Notes under the pieces: model-generated | Told to the model about the DNA's origin: nothing | Database searches by the model: none | The model's input: only the letters and a program-made list of their open reading frames with translations | Part shown: piece by piece, positions 50,042 to 58,956 of the stretch | Layout of the letters: each line of letters begins with the position of its first letter | Numbering within the stretch: the first letter of the stretch is position 1 | NCBI RefSeq assembly: GCF_016907915.1 | Contig: NZ_JAFBCW010000001.1 | Coordinates: 98,986-162,985, forward strand | DNA: 64,000 bases | Reading direction: 5' to 3' | Origin: Desulforadius tongensis | GTDB lineage: Bacteria; Bacillota; Desulfotomaculia; Desulfotomaculales; Desulfohalotomaculaceae | Program-made: the position numbers and the translations under genes

Positions 50042-51478
50042 TTACAGTGCACACTTAGCATTTTTCATTTTATATTCCCCTGCCCGCTGCACCAGGTTTT
50101 CCGCCCATCCCGGCACAGCCAGGGCATGCAGGTGGTTGTAGGAGGCCATTACGTTTTTATATACCAAGCCGTCCCGGCACCCGTCTATTCCCCAACCGCG
50201 CTTAACCCGGTAGGCAAAGTAAACTTTACTTTTATCCAGGTTAATTACCTTGGAGTGATGAAACTCATGTCCCTTTATTTTACTGCCCACCGGGAAAAAG
50301 GGGTTTTCCCGGTGCACTTCCACTTCCATATACCCGTGACCCTGGGGCTTTTGGGTTAACTCCACATCAAAAGGCAGGGCACCCACCATTTGATACACTT
50401 TATCCTGCCAGTTAATGGTACGGCCCAGGTACATCAGACCGCCGCACTCGGCGTACACCGGCAGACCCTGTTCAATGCGGCGTTTTATTTCTGAACGCAG
50501 CGAAGCATTTTTCTCCAGCTCACCGGCCATCACTTCCGGAAAACCGCCGCCAATAAACAGGGCATCCACACCGGGCAGAGAAGCGTCATTTATGGCATCA
50601 ATGGCCACCAGTTCCGCCCCGCACCCGTACAGCGCCTCCAGGTTTTCCGGATAGTAAAAGGTAAATGAACGATCCATCAGCACACCAATCAGCGGCCGCT
50701 GGGAAGAACCGGTTATTTCATGGGGCCGCTTTACAGCCGGCAGCGCTGCCGGTACAGTTGTTTCCACATCTAAAGCAGGAGCCTGGGCAGCCACGGCCAT
50801 TATTTTGTCCAGATCCAGGTATTTTTCCGCCGCTTCCGCCACCCGTTCCACCGCTTGATGCAGCAATTGGTCTTCCCCCGCCGGAACCAACCCTAAATGC
50901 CGGTCGGGAATGGTGTACTGTTTGCCCTTGGGCATGGCACCCAGTACAGGTAGATCACAATATTTTTCTATCGACGCGCGCAGCATGTTTTCGTGCCGGC
51001 TGCGGGCAACATTGTTCAATATCACCCCGGCCACATTGATACCGGGATCAAAATGTTTATAACCGTTTACCATAGCCGCCACACTGCGGGTCATCCTGGT
51101 GCAGTTGACCACCAGTATTACCGGGGCTTGAATTATTTTGGCAATTTCCGCAGCACTGCCGCTGCCCTCTACATCTACACCGTCAAAGAGGCCCATGGCC
51201 CCCTCAACAATACTGATGTGGGCACCCCGGCTGTGGGTGGCAAAGGAGGCCTTGATTTTTTCTTTGTCCATTAAGTAAGCATCCAGGTTGCGGCAGGTTC
51301 TGCCGGCTACCCTGGTTAACCAACTGGGGTCAATAAAGTCAGGTCCCTTTTTGAAGGGCTGCACCTTAACGCCGCGGGCAGTGAGGGCAGCTACCAATCC
51401 CACTGTAATTGTTGTTTTCCCGGAGCGACCCTGCGGTGCCGCTATTAATATCCTCGGTACGTTCTGCAGTTTTTGCAT
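50042..51478 (-). CDS. dsrN: Siroheme amidase DsrN / cobyrinate a,c-diamide synthase family
   Basis: This glutamine amidotransferase of the CbiA/CobB fold has 478 residues. The N-terminal ATP-binding domain reads APQGRSGKTTITVGL with EGAMGLFDGVD. The C-terminal class I glutaminase domain has the nucleophile Cys in PVYAECGGLMYLG and the His in GHEFHHSKV. In this fold cobyrinate or, for DsrN, siroheme is amidated. The gene lies next to dsrC and dsrMK, with no other cobalamin gene nearby. Production of the siroheme amide found in DsrAB is therefore the preferred role. Cobalamin synthesis remains possible. Confidence 0.78.
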   Translation of the reverse strand: MQKLQNVPRILIAAPQGRSGKTTITVGLVAALTARGVKVQPFKKGPDFIDPSWLTRVAGRTCRNLDAYLMDKEKIKASFATHSRGAHISIVEGAMGLFDGVDVEGSGSAAEIAKIIQAPVILVVNCTRMTRSVAAMVNGYKHFDPGINVAGVILNNVARSRHENMLRASIEKYCDLPVLGAMPKGKQYTIPDRHLGLVPAGEDQLLHQAVERVAEAAEKYLDLDKIMAVAAQAPALDVETTVPAALPAVKRPHEITGSSQRPLIGVLMDRSFTFYYPENLEALYGCGAELVAIDAINDASLPGVDALFIGGGFPEVMAGELEKNASLRSEIKRRIEQGLPVYAECGGLMYLGRTINWQDKVYQMVGALPFDVELTQKPQGHGYMEVEVHRENPFFPVGSKIKGHEFHHSKVINLDKSKVYFAYRVKRGWGIDGCRDGLVYKNVMASYNHLHALAVPGWAENLVQRAGEYKMKNAKCAL

Positions 51479-51580
51479 CAGCCATCCCTGCCTTCCTAGT
51501 TTGTTCTTAGGTGCATTTTACATAGTTAATTGGCTCACCAAGACAGCCGCCGGTAAAAACGCAACCTATTAGAAAAGTAC

Positions 51581-51608
51581 ACCCCCACCAGATCGTTGGT
51601 GAGGGTGA
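51581..51608 (-). terminator. Terminator after dsrC
   Basis: An 11-bp stem with one G-U pair and a 6-base loop is followed by TACTTTTC on the minus strand, 21 bases after the dsrC stop. It separates dsrC from dsrN. Confidence 0.75.
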
Positions 51609-51629
51609 AGGTTTTTCCTGTTCCTGTGA

Positions 51630-51947
51630 TTATACACAACCGGTAGGCTTGGGCAGACCAGCAATCTTACAAGCACCCTTAGCCGGTCCGGTGGGGAACA
51701 ATTGATAGATTTGCTTGAGGCTGAAACCGGTTTCTTTGCAAAGCTTACGGATCATGGGAGCAATACCAAACTGGAAGAAATAATCACGCAGGTAGTTGAT
51801 AACCTTCCAGTGATCTTCTGTCAGCTCGTCAATGCCTTCTTCTTTGGCAAAGTATTTAGCAGCTTCTTCGCTCCACTGATCAGTGTTAACCAGGAAACCA
51901 TCCTCATCAACTTCAATTTGTTGCCCATTTACCTCGATCATTGGCAT
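51630..51947 (-). CDS. dsrC: Sulfur carrier DsrC
   Basis: This 105-residue cytoplasmic protein is the substrate and sulfur acceptor of DsrAB. The flexible C-terminal arm has both redox Cys, as CKIAGLPKPTGCV: the penultimate Cys and one eleven residues before it, so it is a true DsrC rather than a TusE or RspA relative. The body begins IEVNGQQIEVDEDGFLVN and has DQWSEEAAKYFAKEEGI. It is downstream of dsrM-dsrK. Confidence 0.97.
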   Translation of the reverse strand: MPMIEVNGQQIEVDEDGFLVNTDQWSEEAAKYFAKEEGIDELTEDHWKVINYLRDYFFQFGIAPMIRKLCKETGFSLKQIYQLFPTGPAKGACKIAGLPKPTGCV

Positions 51948-51983
51948 TGGGGGACACCTCCATAATGTTTTTTATTACTTACT

Positions 51984-52017
51984 TGCGGTGCTGCATTGAT
52001 GATAACGCAGCACCGCA
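51984..52017 (-). promoter_or_regulatory. Hairpin between dsrK and dsrC
   Basis: A perfect 11-bp stem (TGCGGTGCTGC with GCAGCACCGCA) and 12-base loop lie in the 134-base dsrK-dsrC gap, 36 bases before dsrC, with no U-run after it. It may block exonucleases or be a processing site, giving more dsrC than dsrMK mRNA. The structure is seen; the role is inferred. Confidence 0.6.
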
Positions 52018-52081
52018 TAATAGCACTTTTTAACATGCCTTTATTATTTTAATATATTTCTGGCAATTATGCTAGTCCCTT

Positions 52082-53470
52082 TTATTTATTTATTGGTGGA
52101 TATAAAGCTGTTCCCACCAAATCTATTAAGCCTTTTACTTCTACTCCCAGTTTATGCTCTTCTACCATCGGATACAGCTGTGCCTTACAGATGGAGCAGG
52201 GAGCTACCAGGTAACCGTCACCGTTTTCACCCACACCGGTGGCCCGTACCTGCTCGGCCTTTTTGGCGGAGAACTTGATGCGCAGGTCGTACATCACCGG
52301 ATCATCGTAGAGAATAGCAGAGCCGCCGCCGCAGCAGAAGTTGCGCTCGCGGTTCGGTGTCATTTCCCTGAAGTCGGTTACGCAGGGTTTCAGTACTTCG
52401 CGCAGCTTTTCCGCCAAGTTGCATGCCCGGGTAAAGTTGCACGGGTCATGCAGTGTAGTGGGATGATCGTTTGCCTCGGGATGCAGTTTCAGCTGACCGG
52501 TGCGAATGTAATAAGCAGTTTCATCGTGCAGGTGCACAATGGGCACCGGAATGGGACGGTCTGCCATGCTGGGCACGTACATTTTACCGGTCCGCCAGCC
52601 GTGACCGCATTCACCCCAAACAATCTTCTTGACACCCAGTTTAACCGCTTCGTTTAACAGGCGCATGGTGTTGTGGCGCATGGTATAGCGCTGGTCAAAC
52701 AGCAGCCCGAAGTTGCCCGCTTCGGCAATCTCACTGCTCATGGTCCAGTTAATTCCCAGGTAGTGGAAGAACTTGGCCGCACCCATCATGGTGTTGGGGT
52801 TGAGCAGGAAGTCCGCAGAAGACGGAATGTACAGCACATCAGAATTGGGCTTGTCAATGGGAATTTTAATTTCCACACCGGTTTCTTCCAGCATTTCTTC
52901 TTCCAAGAATTCACAGGTATCAACCAAGCCCGGCTTGGGCAGACCGGTGTGGTTACCGGTACGGTACATGGCCGCACCAACCTGGGCCTGCAGTTTGGGC
53001 ACCATACCCAGCCAGTGCAGAAGCTGGCGTCCGGCAAAGGTTACTTCACAGGTGTCAATACCAAAGGGACAAACCAAAGCACAACGACGGCACTCATTGC
53101 ACTGGTAGAAATATGAGTACATTTTATTAATGGTATCCAGGGACAGCGGTTCCGCACCCACCAGCTTGCCAAACAACCTGCCCTCTAAGGTATAGGCGGC
53201 TTTCCATGCTTTTCTGAACAAATCTGCCCGGTTGGTTGGAATGTTATTGGGGTCACGGGTACCCAGGTATGTGTGGCAGTTCTCGGCGCAGTGGCCGCAC
53301 TTGGTACAGGACTCCATGGCCAACATCAACGGGCGGTATTTTTCCACCAGGTATTTCAGGTGTTTAAGCGCCTCTTTAACCTTACGATCATCAGGAACAG
53401 GGTTTATAAACAGGGCACGCATTTCAGATTCGTTTGCCATTGCCGGAGCTTTATATTTTTTTTCAGTCAC
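52082..53470 (-). CDS. dsrK: DsrK, HdrD-like iron-sulfur subunit
   Basis: This cytoplasmic catalytic subunit of the DsrMK membrane complex reduces the DsrC trisulfide. The 462-residue protein has two ferredoxin-type motifs, CTKCGHCAENC (about 57-67) and CNECRRCALVCPFG. Downstream, two partial CCG-type regions follow, DPCNFTRAC and RNFCCGGGSAILYDD, as in heterodisulfide reductase HdrD. It begins three bases after the dsrM stop. Confidence 0.95.
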   Translation of the reverse strand: MTEKKYKAPAMANESEMRALFINPVPDDRKVKEALKHLKYLVEKYRPLMLAMESCTKCGHCAENCHTYLGTRDPNNIPTNRADLFRKAWKAAYTLEGRLFGKLVGAEPLSLDTINKMYSYFYQCNECRRCALVCPFGIDTCEVTFAGRQLLHWLGMVPKLQAQVGAAMYRTGNHTGLPKPGLVDTCEFLEEEMLEETGVEIKIPIDKPNSDVLYIPSSADFLLNPNTMMGAAKFFHYLGINWTMSSEIAEAGNFGLLFDQRYTMRHNTMRLLNEAVKLGVKKIVWGECGHGWRTGKMYVPSMADRPIPVPIVHLHDETAYYIRTGQLKLHPEANDHPTTLHDPCNFTRACNLAEKLREVLKPCVTDFREMTPNRERNFCCGGGSAILYDDPVMYDLRIKFSAKKAEQVRATGVGENGDGYLVAPCSICKAQLYPMVEEHKLGVEVKGLIDLVGTALYPPINK

Positions 53471-53473
53471 GCG

Positions 53474-54283
53474 CTACACCCCCCCTGAAGCTGTTTTCCC
53501 GGCAGTAACGACGCCGGTGGCATTTGTAGATACCGCCGCTTTTGCACCTGGCAGACCGGGCGCGGGCTCAACATAAGGACGGTCGACAATCCAGCGCTCG
53601 GCAAACATGCCAAATACGTGCATCAGCTTGCTGAACGGGAACACAATCATCAGAATTTGTACCAACAGCAGGTGGAGTGTAAACACAAAGTTAAAATGAC
53701 TGAAATCCACCGGCTGGAAGGTAGCCAGTTGAATAATGTACGCCTGGGCAGTTTCATAGTGAATACTGTACTCGGGAACTAAACGCATAAAGTTACCGCA
53801 GCTGACAATACCGAGTAAAAGTAATAAGTGCAGGTAATCTGCAGGATTGGATACCATCTTAACTTCATTGACTGCCAAACGCCTGTACAGCAGGTACAGC
53901 AGGGCAACCCAAATAATAATACCCATCGAAGTACCCAACACGTTGGACAGGTATTTGCTCAATTCTGCAGATGTACCGATGTACTTAAACTGCTCTCCTA
54001 AAAAGGCAAATCCCACAATGTGCCCGCCGATAATGTTCAGCAGCGCAATATGCATAATCCAAGCGCCGGCCCACAAACTTTTGTCTCCTTTAAATAAACT
54101 GCGGAATAAAGCCACCTCTGCAGCATAATTTACCGCCGCGCCCCCCAGTGTTTCGGGTGCGGGAGTTAAAACAATATTGTGTACAATCCGCGCGTGTGCC
54201 CACTTACCAACGCGGTACAGCACACCAATTGTAAACACTGCCACAGAAATATAAGGCAGAACTTGTAGTACAAAATATTCCAC
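53474..54283 (-). CDS. dsrM: DsrM, heme b membrane subunit
   Basis: This 269-residue NarI-like membrane cytochrome has about five helices. Candidate heme-ligand His residues lie in the helices (WAGAWIMHIALLNIIGGHIVGFA, shown in part, and NFVFTLHLLLVQ). DsrM passes electrons from menaquinol to DsrK. The C terminus ends in a short Ala/Gly/Thr tail. As in other Gram-positive sulfate reducers, dsrJ, dsrO and dsrP are not beside it, so this is the minimal DsrMK form. Confidence 0.93.
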   Translation of the reverse strand: MEYFVLQVLPYISVAVFTIGVLYRVGKWAHARIVHNIVLTPAPETLGGAAVNYAAEVALFRSLFKGDKSLWAGAWIMHIALLNIIGGHIVGFAFLGEQFKYIGTSAELSKYLSNVLGTSMGIIIWVALLYLLYRRLAVNEVKMVSNPADYLHLLLLLGIVSCGNFMRLVPEYSIHYETAQAYIIQLATFQPVDFSHFNFVFTLHLLLVQILMIVFPFSKLMHVFGMFAERWIVDRPYVEPAPGLPGAKAAVSTNATGVVTAGKTASGGV

Positions 54284-54386
54284 AGGTACACCTCCTTGGG
54301 GTGATCCCCGATATTATTTTTAATTTTGGGCAGGTGATGTCATAAGACAGCACCTGCTCAATGCCGGTAAATTTTTTGTTGGCTGC

Positions 54387-54575
54387 TTACAGTTCCTGAA
54401 CAGAGGGTGCTCCGTGCGGACAGGTTACTACACAGGTTTCACAGCCCATGCAGTCTGTTTCGCTGCCGGTTACAACAGCTTTGCCGTCAACCATCTCTAA
54501 AATGGCAGCCGGACAAGCATCTACGCATTCCCCACAACCTTCACACTTGTCAGGATCAATTGACACCATGTACAT
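54387..54575 (-). CDS. Ferredoxin-like 2[4Fe-4S] protein
   Basis: The 62-residue protein has two CX2CX2CX3C-type motifs, CEGCGECVDACP and CMGCETCVVTCP, and little else. It lies 103 bases upstream of dsrM on the same strand and is likely in the same transcript. A role in supplying or taking electrons in sulfite reduction is likely but the partner is unknown. Confidence 0.9.
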   Translation of the reverse strand: MYMVSIDPDKCEGCGECVDACPAAILEMVDGKAVVTGSETDCMGCETCVVTCPHGAPSVQEL

Positions 54576-54971
54576 GCCCCAAGACCTCCTTTTATTTTAT
54601 TATTAACATCCCACTCCTTTTCCGGAGAGGTTTTGCACCCCGGTGATATTAAAAAATCAGTTAACTGACAACCCATATTGTAGCATAAGATACCAATGCA
54701 AAAAAAGCACAAGTACACTTAATCTTTATATAAAGCAATATTCGTTGTATCTTAAATTATTCCTTCCGAAAACAGACACTTTTTTTCAGAATATACTAAT
54801 GTTTTTCTTTTCTATATCCAAATGGTAGCACCATATATATTCGACAGTAAATAATATAATTTTTCAAACTTTGCACATAAATAGCCGGGTTGGAATTTTT
54901 TATTTAAACGTATAGAATAAAATAGGATTTTTTTGTACCTCTGGAGAAACTACAAAGAGGGGGTGAATAAT
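54576..54971. promoter_or_regulatory. Divergent AT-rich promoter region, ferredoxin-dsrMK and ylbF-like gene
   Basis: This 396-base stretch holds no gene. For the plus-strand gene, TTGGAA (54890-54895) and TAGAAT (54913-54918) are 17 bases apart and form a likely promoter. For the minus direction no clear promoter stands out; an AT-rich run with TACAAT near 54675-54680 is possible. The TGTACAAA palindrome of the dsrABD promoter is not repeated here. Confidence 0.5.
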
Positions 54972-55316
54972 ATGACTGGTAAAAACAGGTCTATCATAGA
55001 GCTGGCCGAAAAGCTGGGACATGCACTGGCTGAAACCGAGGAATTTAAGCTGAAGCAGGAGGCAGAAGAAGCGCTGCGGCAGGATGAACAGGCCCGCAAG
55101 CTGGTAAAGCAGTTTAAAAACTTAAAGAACTCCTTTGACCGGATGGAAAAACTGGGCACACCGTTAAGCGAAAAAAACCGCAAGCAGTTGAAGGATGCTG
55201 AAGAAAGGGCAATGCAGCACCCTCTAATTAAAGACTGGTATGATAAAACCCAGAAGTTTTATGATTTAGTAATTGCCGTTAATAAAAAAATGCAGGAAGG
55301 TATGGTGGGCAAATAA
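54972..55316 (+). CDS. YlbF/YmcA-family protein
   Basis: The 114-residue helical protein resembles YlbF, YmcA and YheA: SIIELAEKLGHALAETEEFKLKQEAEEAL, FKNLKNSFDRMEKLG and MQHPLIKDWYDKTQKFYDLVIAVN. In B. subtilis YlbF, YmcA and YaaT form the Y-complex that affects RNase Y specificity and development. Here the gene is alone on the plus strand and ends tail-to-tail with rex. The ATG at 54972 has AGAGGGGGTG before it. The exact member of the family is uncertain. Confidence 0.82.
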   Translation: MTGKNRSIIELAEKLGHALAETEEFKLKQEAEEALRQDEQARKLVKQFKNLKNSFDRMEKLGTPLSEKNRKQLKDAEERAMQHPLIKDWYDKTQKFYDLVIAVNKKMQEGMVGK

Positions 55317-55328
55317 TAAACCGTGCTG

Positions 55329-55360
55329 AAAAAATGGTGGGAAATTCCCATCATTTTTTT
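55329..55360. terminator. Bidirectional terminator between ylbF-like and rex
   Basis: A 13-bp stem with a 5-base loop is flanked by A and T runs on both sides. It serves the plus-strand ylbF-like gene and overlaps the end of rex on the other strand. Confidence 0.85.
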
Positions 55361-55986
55361 ATTCCTTCCAAGCAGCAGGCTAAAATCTGCATTTCTGTGG
55401 TTATGATATTGTTCAGCAGCTTAATATCTTCCGGCACGCATACATCCACCGGCGAAAAGTTTAAAATTGCTCTGATACCGGATCGGACTATTATGTTGGC
55501 CGCCACCTGGGCATCCAAGTCCGAAGTGGCCAAAACGGCCATCTTTATATCCCGGTCTTGAACAAATTTAGGCAGTGCTGACAGCGGCTGCACGGTGAGG
55601 TGCTCCACCATCATGTTTTCAGAAACTGTACCGGGGGCAAAGGCTGCCACTATGCGAAAATTTCTTCCATATAAGCAGTTATATTCCACCAGCGCAGAAG
55701 CCATTTTTCCTGTACCAACAATTATAACTTCCCAGTGCTGGTCCAAGTTCAAAGTTCTACCAATGGTGCGGTAAAGCAGCTCCACGTTATAACCCACTCC
55801 ACGCTTACCCAACTCACCAAAGTAGGTGAGGTCTTTCCGGATCATGGTGGCCTCTACACCCACTTCTCTGCTCAATTCCTTTGATGAAACGGTATATTTG
55901 CCCTGTTCTCTCAGCTTGGCCAGGCACCGGTGGTATAAAGGAAGCCTTTTGGCAATGGCCTTGGGAATGCCGCCAGCAGAAACCAT
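55351..55986 (-). CDS. rex: Redox-sensing transcriptional repressor Rex
   Basis: Rex binds DNA when NAD+ is high and is released by NADH. The 211-residue protein has an N-terminal winged helix (VSSKELSREVGVEATMIRKDLTYFG) and a Rossmann domain (VIIVGTGKMASALVEY, about 85-100), then the domain-swapping C-terminal helix with CVPEDIKLLNNIITTEMQIL. The ATG at 55986 is used, eleven bases after AAGGAG; a GTG at 55998 overlaps the ribosome site. In sulfate reducers Rex often controls energy genes, but I found no clear site upstream of dsr or atp genes here. Confidence 0.92.
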   Translation of the reverse strand: MVSAGGIPKAIAKRLPLYHRCLAKLREQGKYTVSSKELSREVGVEATMIRKDLTYFGELGKRGVGYNVELLYRTIGRTLNLDQHWEVIIVGTGKMASALVEYNCLYGRNFRIVAAFAPGTVSENMMVEHLTVQPLSALPKFVQDRDIKMAVLATSDLDAQVAANIIVRSGIRAILNFSPVDVCVPEDIKLLNNIITTEMQILACCLEGIKK

Positions 55987-56065
55987 TCTGGAATCCACTC
56001 CTTCACAAACTAGTCAGAAAAATGATATTTTTCAATAATTTAACTATATCACTTTATCATTATTA

Positions 56066-56091
56066 AGTAAATAGTTGTCTAATTATTTACT
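56066..56091. promoter_or_regulatory. Inverted repeat upstream of rex
   Basis: AGTAAATA and TATTTACT flank a 10-base spacer, about 80 bases before the rex start in an AT-rich gap. It could be an operator or a chance AT palindrome; it is not a Rex consensus. Confidence 0.35.
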
Positions 56092-56143
56092 ATTATTATT
56101 AAAAGAAAAATTTTTATTCCGATAATTTTTTCTGCAGTTAAAA

Positions 56144-56172
56144 GGGGCGTTTTGCCACTGCCAAAACGCCCC
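56144..56172 (-). terminator. Terminator after cdd
   Basis: A perfect 11-bp stem with a 7-base loop is followed by TTTTAACT on the minus strand, 12 bases past the cdd stop. It closes the nucleoside cluster before rex. Confidence 0.88.
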
Positions 56173-56184
56173 AAACTTGATTTT

Positions 56185-56586
<402 letters not shown>

Positions 56587-56623
56587 TCACTCAACCTTTC
56601 TACCGTCTTCGCTAAGTTCGACA

Positions 56624-56662
56624 GCTGCTCACTCAAAAACGTTTGCTCCTGCAAATGCTGCC
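56624..56662. repeat. Copy of a dispersed degenerate repeat
   Basis: This stretch in the cdd-deoC gap matches the copy at 29676-29705 in its first half. It also resembles 44042-44083 in its second half (AAACG, TGCTCC, GCAA, CTGCC). See the entry at 29676. Confidence 0.45.
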
Positions 56663-56689
56663 GGGGTTTCATTTCCTGTTGGTACAGGT

Positions 56690-57364
56690 TTAATAATCGG
56701 CATTAGACTCTTCGCCCTTCACAATGGCAACGCCGGCACTGGCACCGATGCGGTTGGCCCCCGCCTCTATCATGGCCAGGGCATGCTGGCGGTTTTTAAT
56801 GCCGCCCGATGCCTTAACACCCATGTTTTCCCCCACTGTTTTCCGCATCAGAGAGATATCCTCAACCGTTGCCCCGCCGGTAGAAAAACCGGTGGAAGTC
56901 TTTACAAAATCCGCTCCGGCCCGGGCGGCTATTCTGCAGGCCCGCACCTTTTCTTCCTCGCTTAAAAGGCTTGTTTCGATAATTACTTTTACCAGCGCCT
57001 TTCCACCGGCAGCATCAACAACCTCTTTAATATCCCGTTCCACAAGTTCATCGTTTTTATCTTTCAGCGCGCCGATATTAATCACCATATCCACTTCTGT
57101 GGCTCCGTTTTTAACAGCCTCTTTTGTTTCAAAGGCTTTAACCTCCGGTGTGGTGGCACCCAGCGGAAAACCAATAACGGTGCAAACCCTTACTGCCGGC
57201 GTATCCTTCAGCATTTCTGCCGCTGTCTTTACCCAGGTGGGGTTTACACAAACCGATGCAAATTTATATTCCTTCGCTTCTTCCACCAATTTAATAATTT
57301 GATCTTTTGTGGTGTCGGCCTTTAATAATGTATGGTCAATCATACTAGCCAGTTCTTTACTCAT
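56690..57364 (-). CDS. deoC: Deoxyribose-phosphate aldolase
   Basis: DeoC cleaves deoxyribose-5-phosphate to glyceraldehyde-3-phosphate and acetaldehyde. The 224-residue protein has [47 protein letters not shown], the Schiff-base region VIIETSLL and the Lys in [18 protein letters not shown]. The ATG at 57364 is chosen because it starts with the family N terminus; AAGGAAGG lies 13 bases upstream. It follows nupC. Confidence 0.95.
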   Translation of the reverse strand: MSKELASMIDHTLLKADTTKDQIIKLVEEAKEYKFASVCVNPTWVKTAAEMLKDTPAVRVCTVIGFPLGATTPEVKAFETKEAVKNGATEVDMVINIGALKDKNDELVERDIKEVVDAAGGKALVKVIIETSLLSEEEKVRACRIAARAGADFVKTSTGFSTGGATVEDISLMRKTVGENMGVKASGGIKNRQHALAMIEAGANRIGASAGVAIVKGEESNADY

Positions 57365-57392
57365 GGTCAAAAATCTTCCTTCCTTTGGTTTG

Positions 57393-58613
57393 TTAAAACA
57401 GCATCCCCGCAATAGAGGCATTCAATAAAGAAGCCAATGTTCCTGCCAGAATTGCCCGCATGCCGAACCTGGCAATGTCACCCCGGCGGTTGGGGGCAAG
57501 GTTGCCGAGACCGCCCAGCAGTATACCCAGGGATGAAAAGTTGGCAAATCCACAAAGGGCAAAACTTACAATAGCCACTGTTTTGGGTGTAAGCTGGTCA
57601 ATCTGCGGTGCAAAGGAGGCGTAAGCAACGAATTCGTTTAGTACCAGTTTTTGTCCAATAAATCCACCGGCCTGAACTGCCTCGGCCCAGGGCACCCCAA
57701 TGGCAAAGGCAAGGGGCGAGAATAGTATCCCCAGTATACCTTCCAGCGACAGCTTATAATTAAACAACCCGCCGATATAACCTAAAATGCCGTTAATCAA
57801 TGCGATCAAAGCAATAAAAGCCAGCAGCATGGCAGCAATATTGAGGGCCAGCTGCAGGCCCACACTGGCTCCCCGGGCTGCCGCATCAATTACATTGGCC
57901 GAGTCTACATCTTCTTCCATTTTAAATTTATCGTCCTCATCTAGAGGCTGGGTTTCAGGCATCACCATTTTTGCCATCACCAGGCCGGAGGGAGCGGCCA
58001 TAAAACTGGCCGCCAGCAGGTATTCCAACGGCACACCCAGCAGCGAGTAACCAATGAGCACAGACCCGGCAACGGAGGCCAGCCCGCCGGTCATAACGGC
58101 AAATAATTCCGAACCGCTCATTTTGGCCAGGTAGGGGCCCACCACCAGGGGTGCTTCCGTCTGGCCCACAAATATGTTGGCTGCCGCCGACATGGATTCC
58201 GCCTTGGTGGTGCCCAGTAATTTAGACAATCCCCCCCCGATAATTTTAATAATCCACTGCATTATTCCTAAATAATAAAGTACAGAAATTAAAGCCGAAA
58301 AGAAAATTATCACCGGCAGCACCTGGAAGGCAAAAATAAAGCCAAACTGCTCCTGAAATTTCGGGCCTATAAAGGGACCGAATAAAAACCTGATACCTTC
58401 ATTAGAATAATTTATAATTTCGGTAATGGCAAATGTCAACCTTTCCAGCACCGCCCTCCCTGCCTCCCACTTTAAAACAATAAAGGAAAATGTAACCTGA
58501 ATAGCCAAACCGCCTAAAACAGTGCGCAGGTTAATGGCCTTCCTGTTGGTGGAAGCGAGAAAAGCAATGGTAAAAACAACCAGCATTCCTAAAAGGCCCC
58601 ATAAATAATTAAT
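57393..58613 (-). CDS. nupC: NupC-type concentrative nucleoside transporter
   Basis: The protein is a cation-coupled nucleoside importer of about 406 residues with at least eight hydrophobic helices. Key segments are [53 protein letters not shown] (shown by FIGPKFQEQ and [10 protein letters not shown]), [38 protein letters not shown] and [17 protein letters not shown]. No ATG fits the N terminus. The best start is an ATT at 58613, six bases after AAGGGGTG; a GTG at 58622 overlaps this ribosome site and a GTG at 58730 would add 39 unusual residues. It begins the nupC-deoC-cdd operon. Confidence 0.88.
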   Translation of the reverse strand: MNYLWGLLGMLVVFTIAFLASTNRKAINLRTVLGGLAIQVTFSFIVLKWEAGRAVLERLTFAITEIINYSNEGIRFLFGPFIGPKFQEQFGFIFAFQVLPVIIFFSALISVLYYLGIMQWIIKIIGGGLSKLLGTTKAESMSAAANIFVGQTEAPLVVGPYLAKMSGSELFAVMTGGLASVAGSVLIGYSLLGVPLEYLLAASFMAAPSGLVMAKMVMPETQPLDEDDKFKMEEDVDSANVIDAAARGASVGLQLALNIAAMLLAFIALIALINGILGYIGGLFNYKLSLEGILGILFSPLAFAIGVPWAEAVQAGGFIGQKLVLNEFVAYASFAPQIDQLTPKTVAIVSFALCGFANFSSLGILLGGLGNLAPNRRGDIARFGMRAILAGTLASLLNASIAGMLF

Positions 58614-58956
58614 AGTTATCACCCCTTTTATGTATTGCTGTATTTCTTCCTTTAAATTCTCCCTTATACTTTGAAAATATTCTTGGTAAACATGTAAAGA
58701 GCGTGAATAATGCAGCAGCGATTTTAACACCGATTCCGGCAGCTGCTCACGGGATGAAAACCACCCGCCTAATAAATAAGCGGTACCCCATTAGACCAGG
58801 GTACCGCACCGGCAAACCTTTTTCCGCATATTTTCTCAGCAGCATATTACCAGCTGTACATGCTCATAAAAAACGAATATATTTATTCACAAAATGAATA
58901 TGTTTTGTAATTCCAACCTCATCAAATTCCTGTTATTTCTTATTCAGTTCTAAGGA
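58614..58956 (-). promoter_or_regulatory. Leader of nupC operon with palindrome and hairpin
   Basis: This 343-base stretch has no clear gene. A palindrome TATTCA-N5-TGAATA (58884-58900) resembles DeoR-type operators of deoxynucleoside operons. A 9-bp hairpin with 10-base loop (58780-58807) follows, ending CTTATTTATT on the minus strand. It may terminate the helicase transcript or attenuate nupC. No purine riboswitch core was found. Confidence 0.4.

Noticed and set aside
53474..54283. Search for dsrJ, dsrO and dsrP next to dsrMK
   Set aside because: Flanking genes are a ferredoxin gene and dsrC; no multiheme cytochrome or NrfD-like gene is present.
55999..56184. Rex operator in the rex promoter region
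   Set aside because: The AGTAAATA/TATTTACT palindrome does not resemble TTGTGAA-N6-TTCACAA and may be chance in AT-rich DNA.
58614..58956. Purine riboswitch before nupC
   Set aside because: The conserved core with TATA-AT-ATGG and paired loops was not found in the leader.
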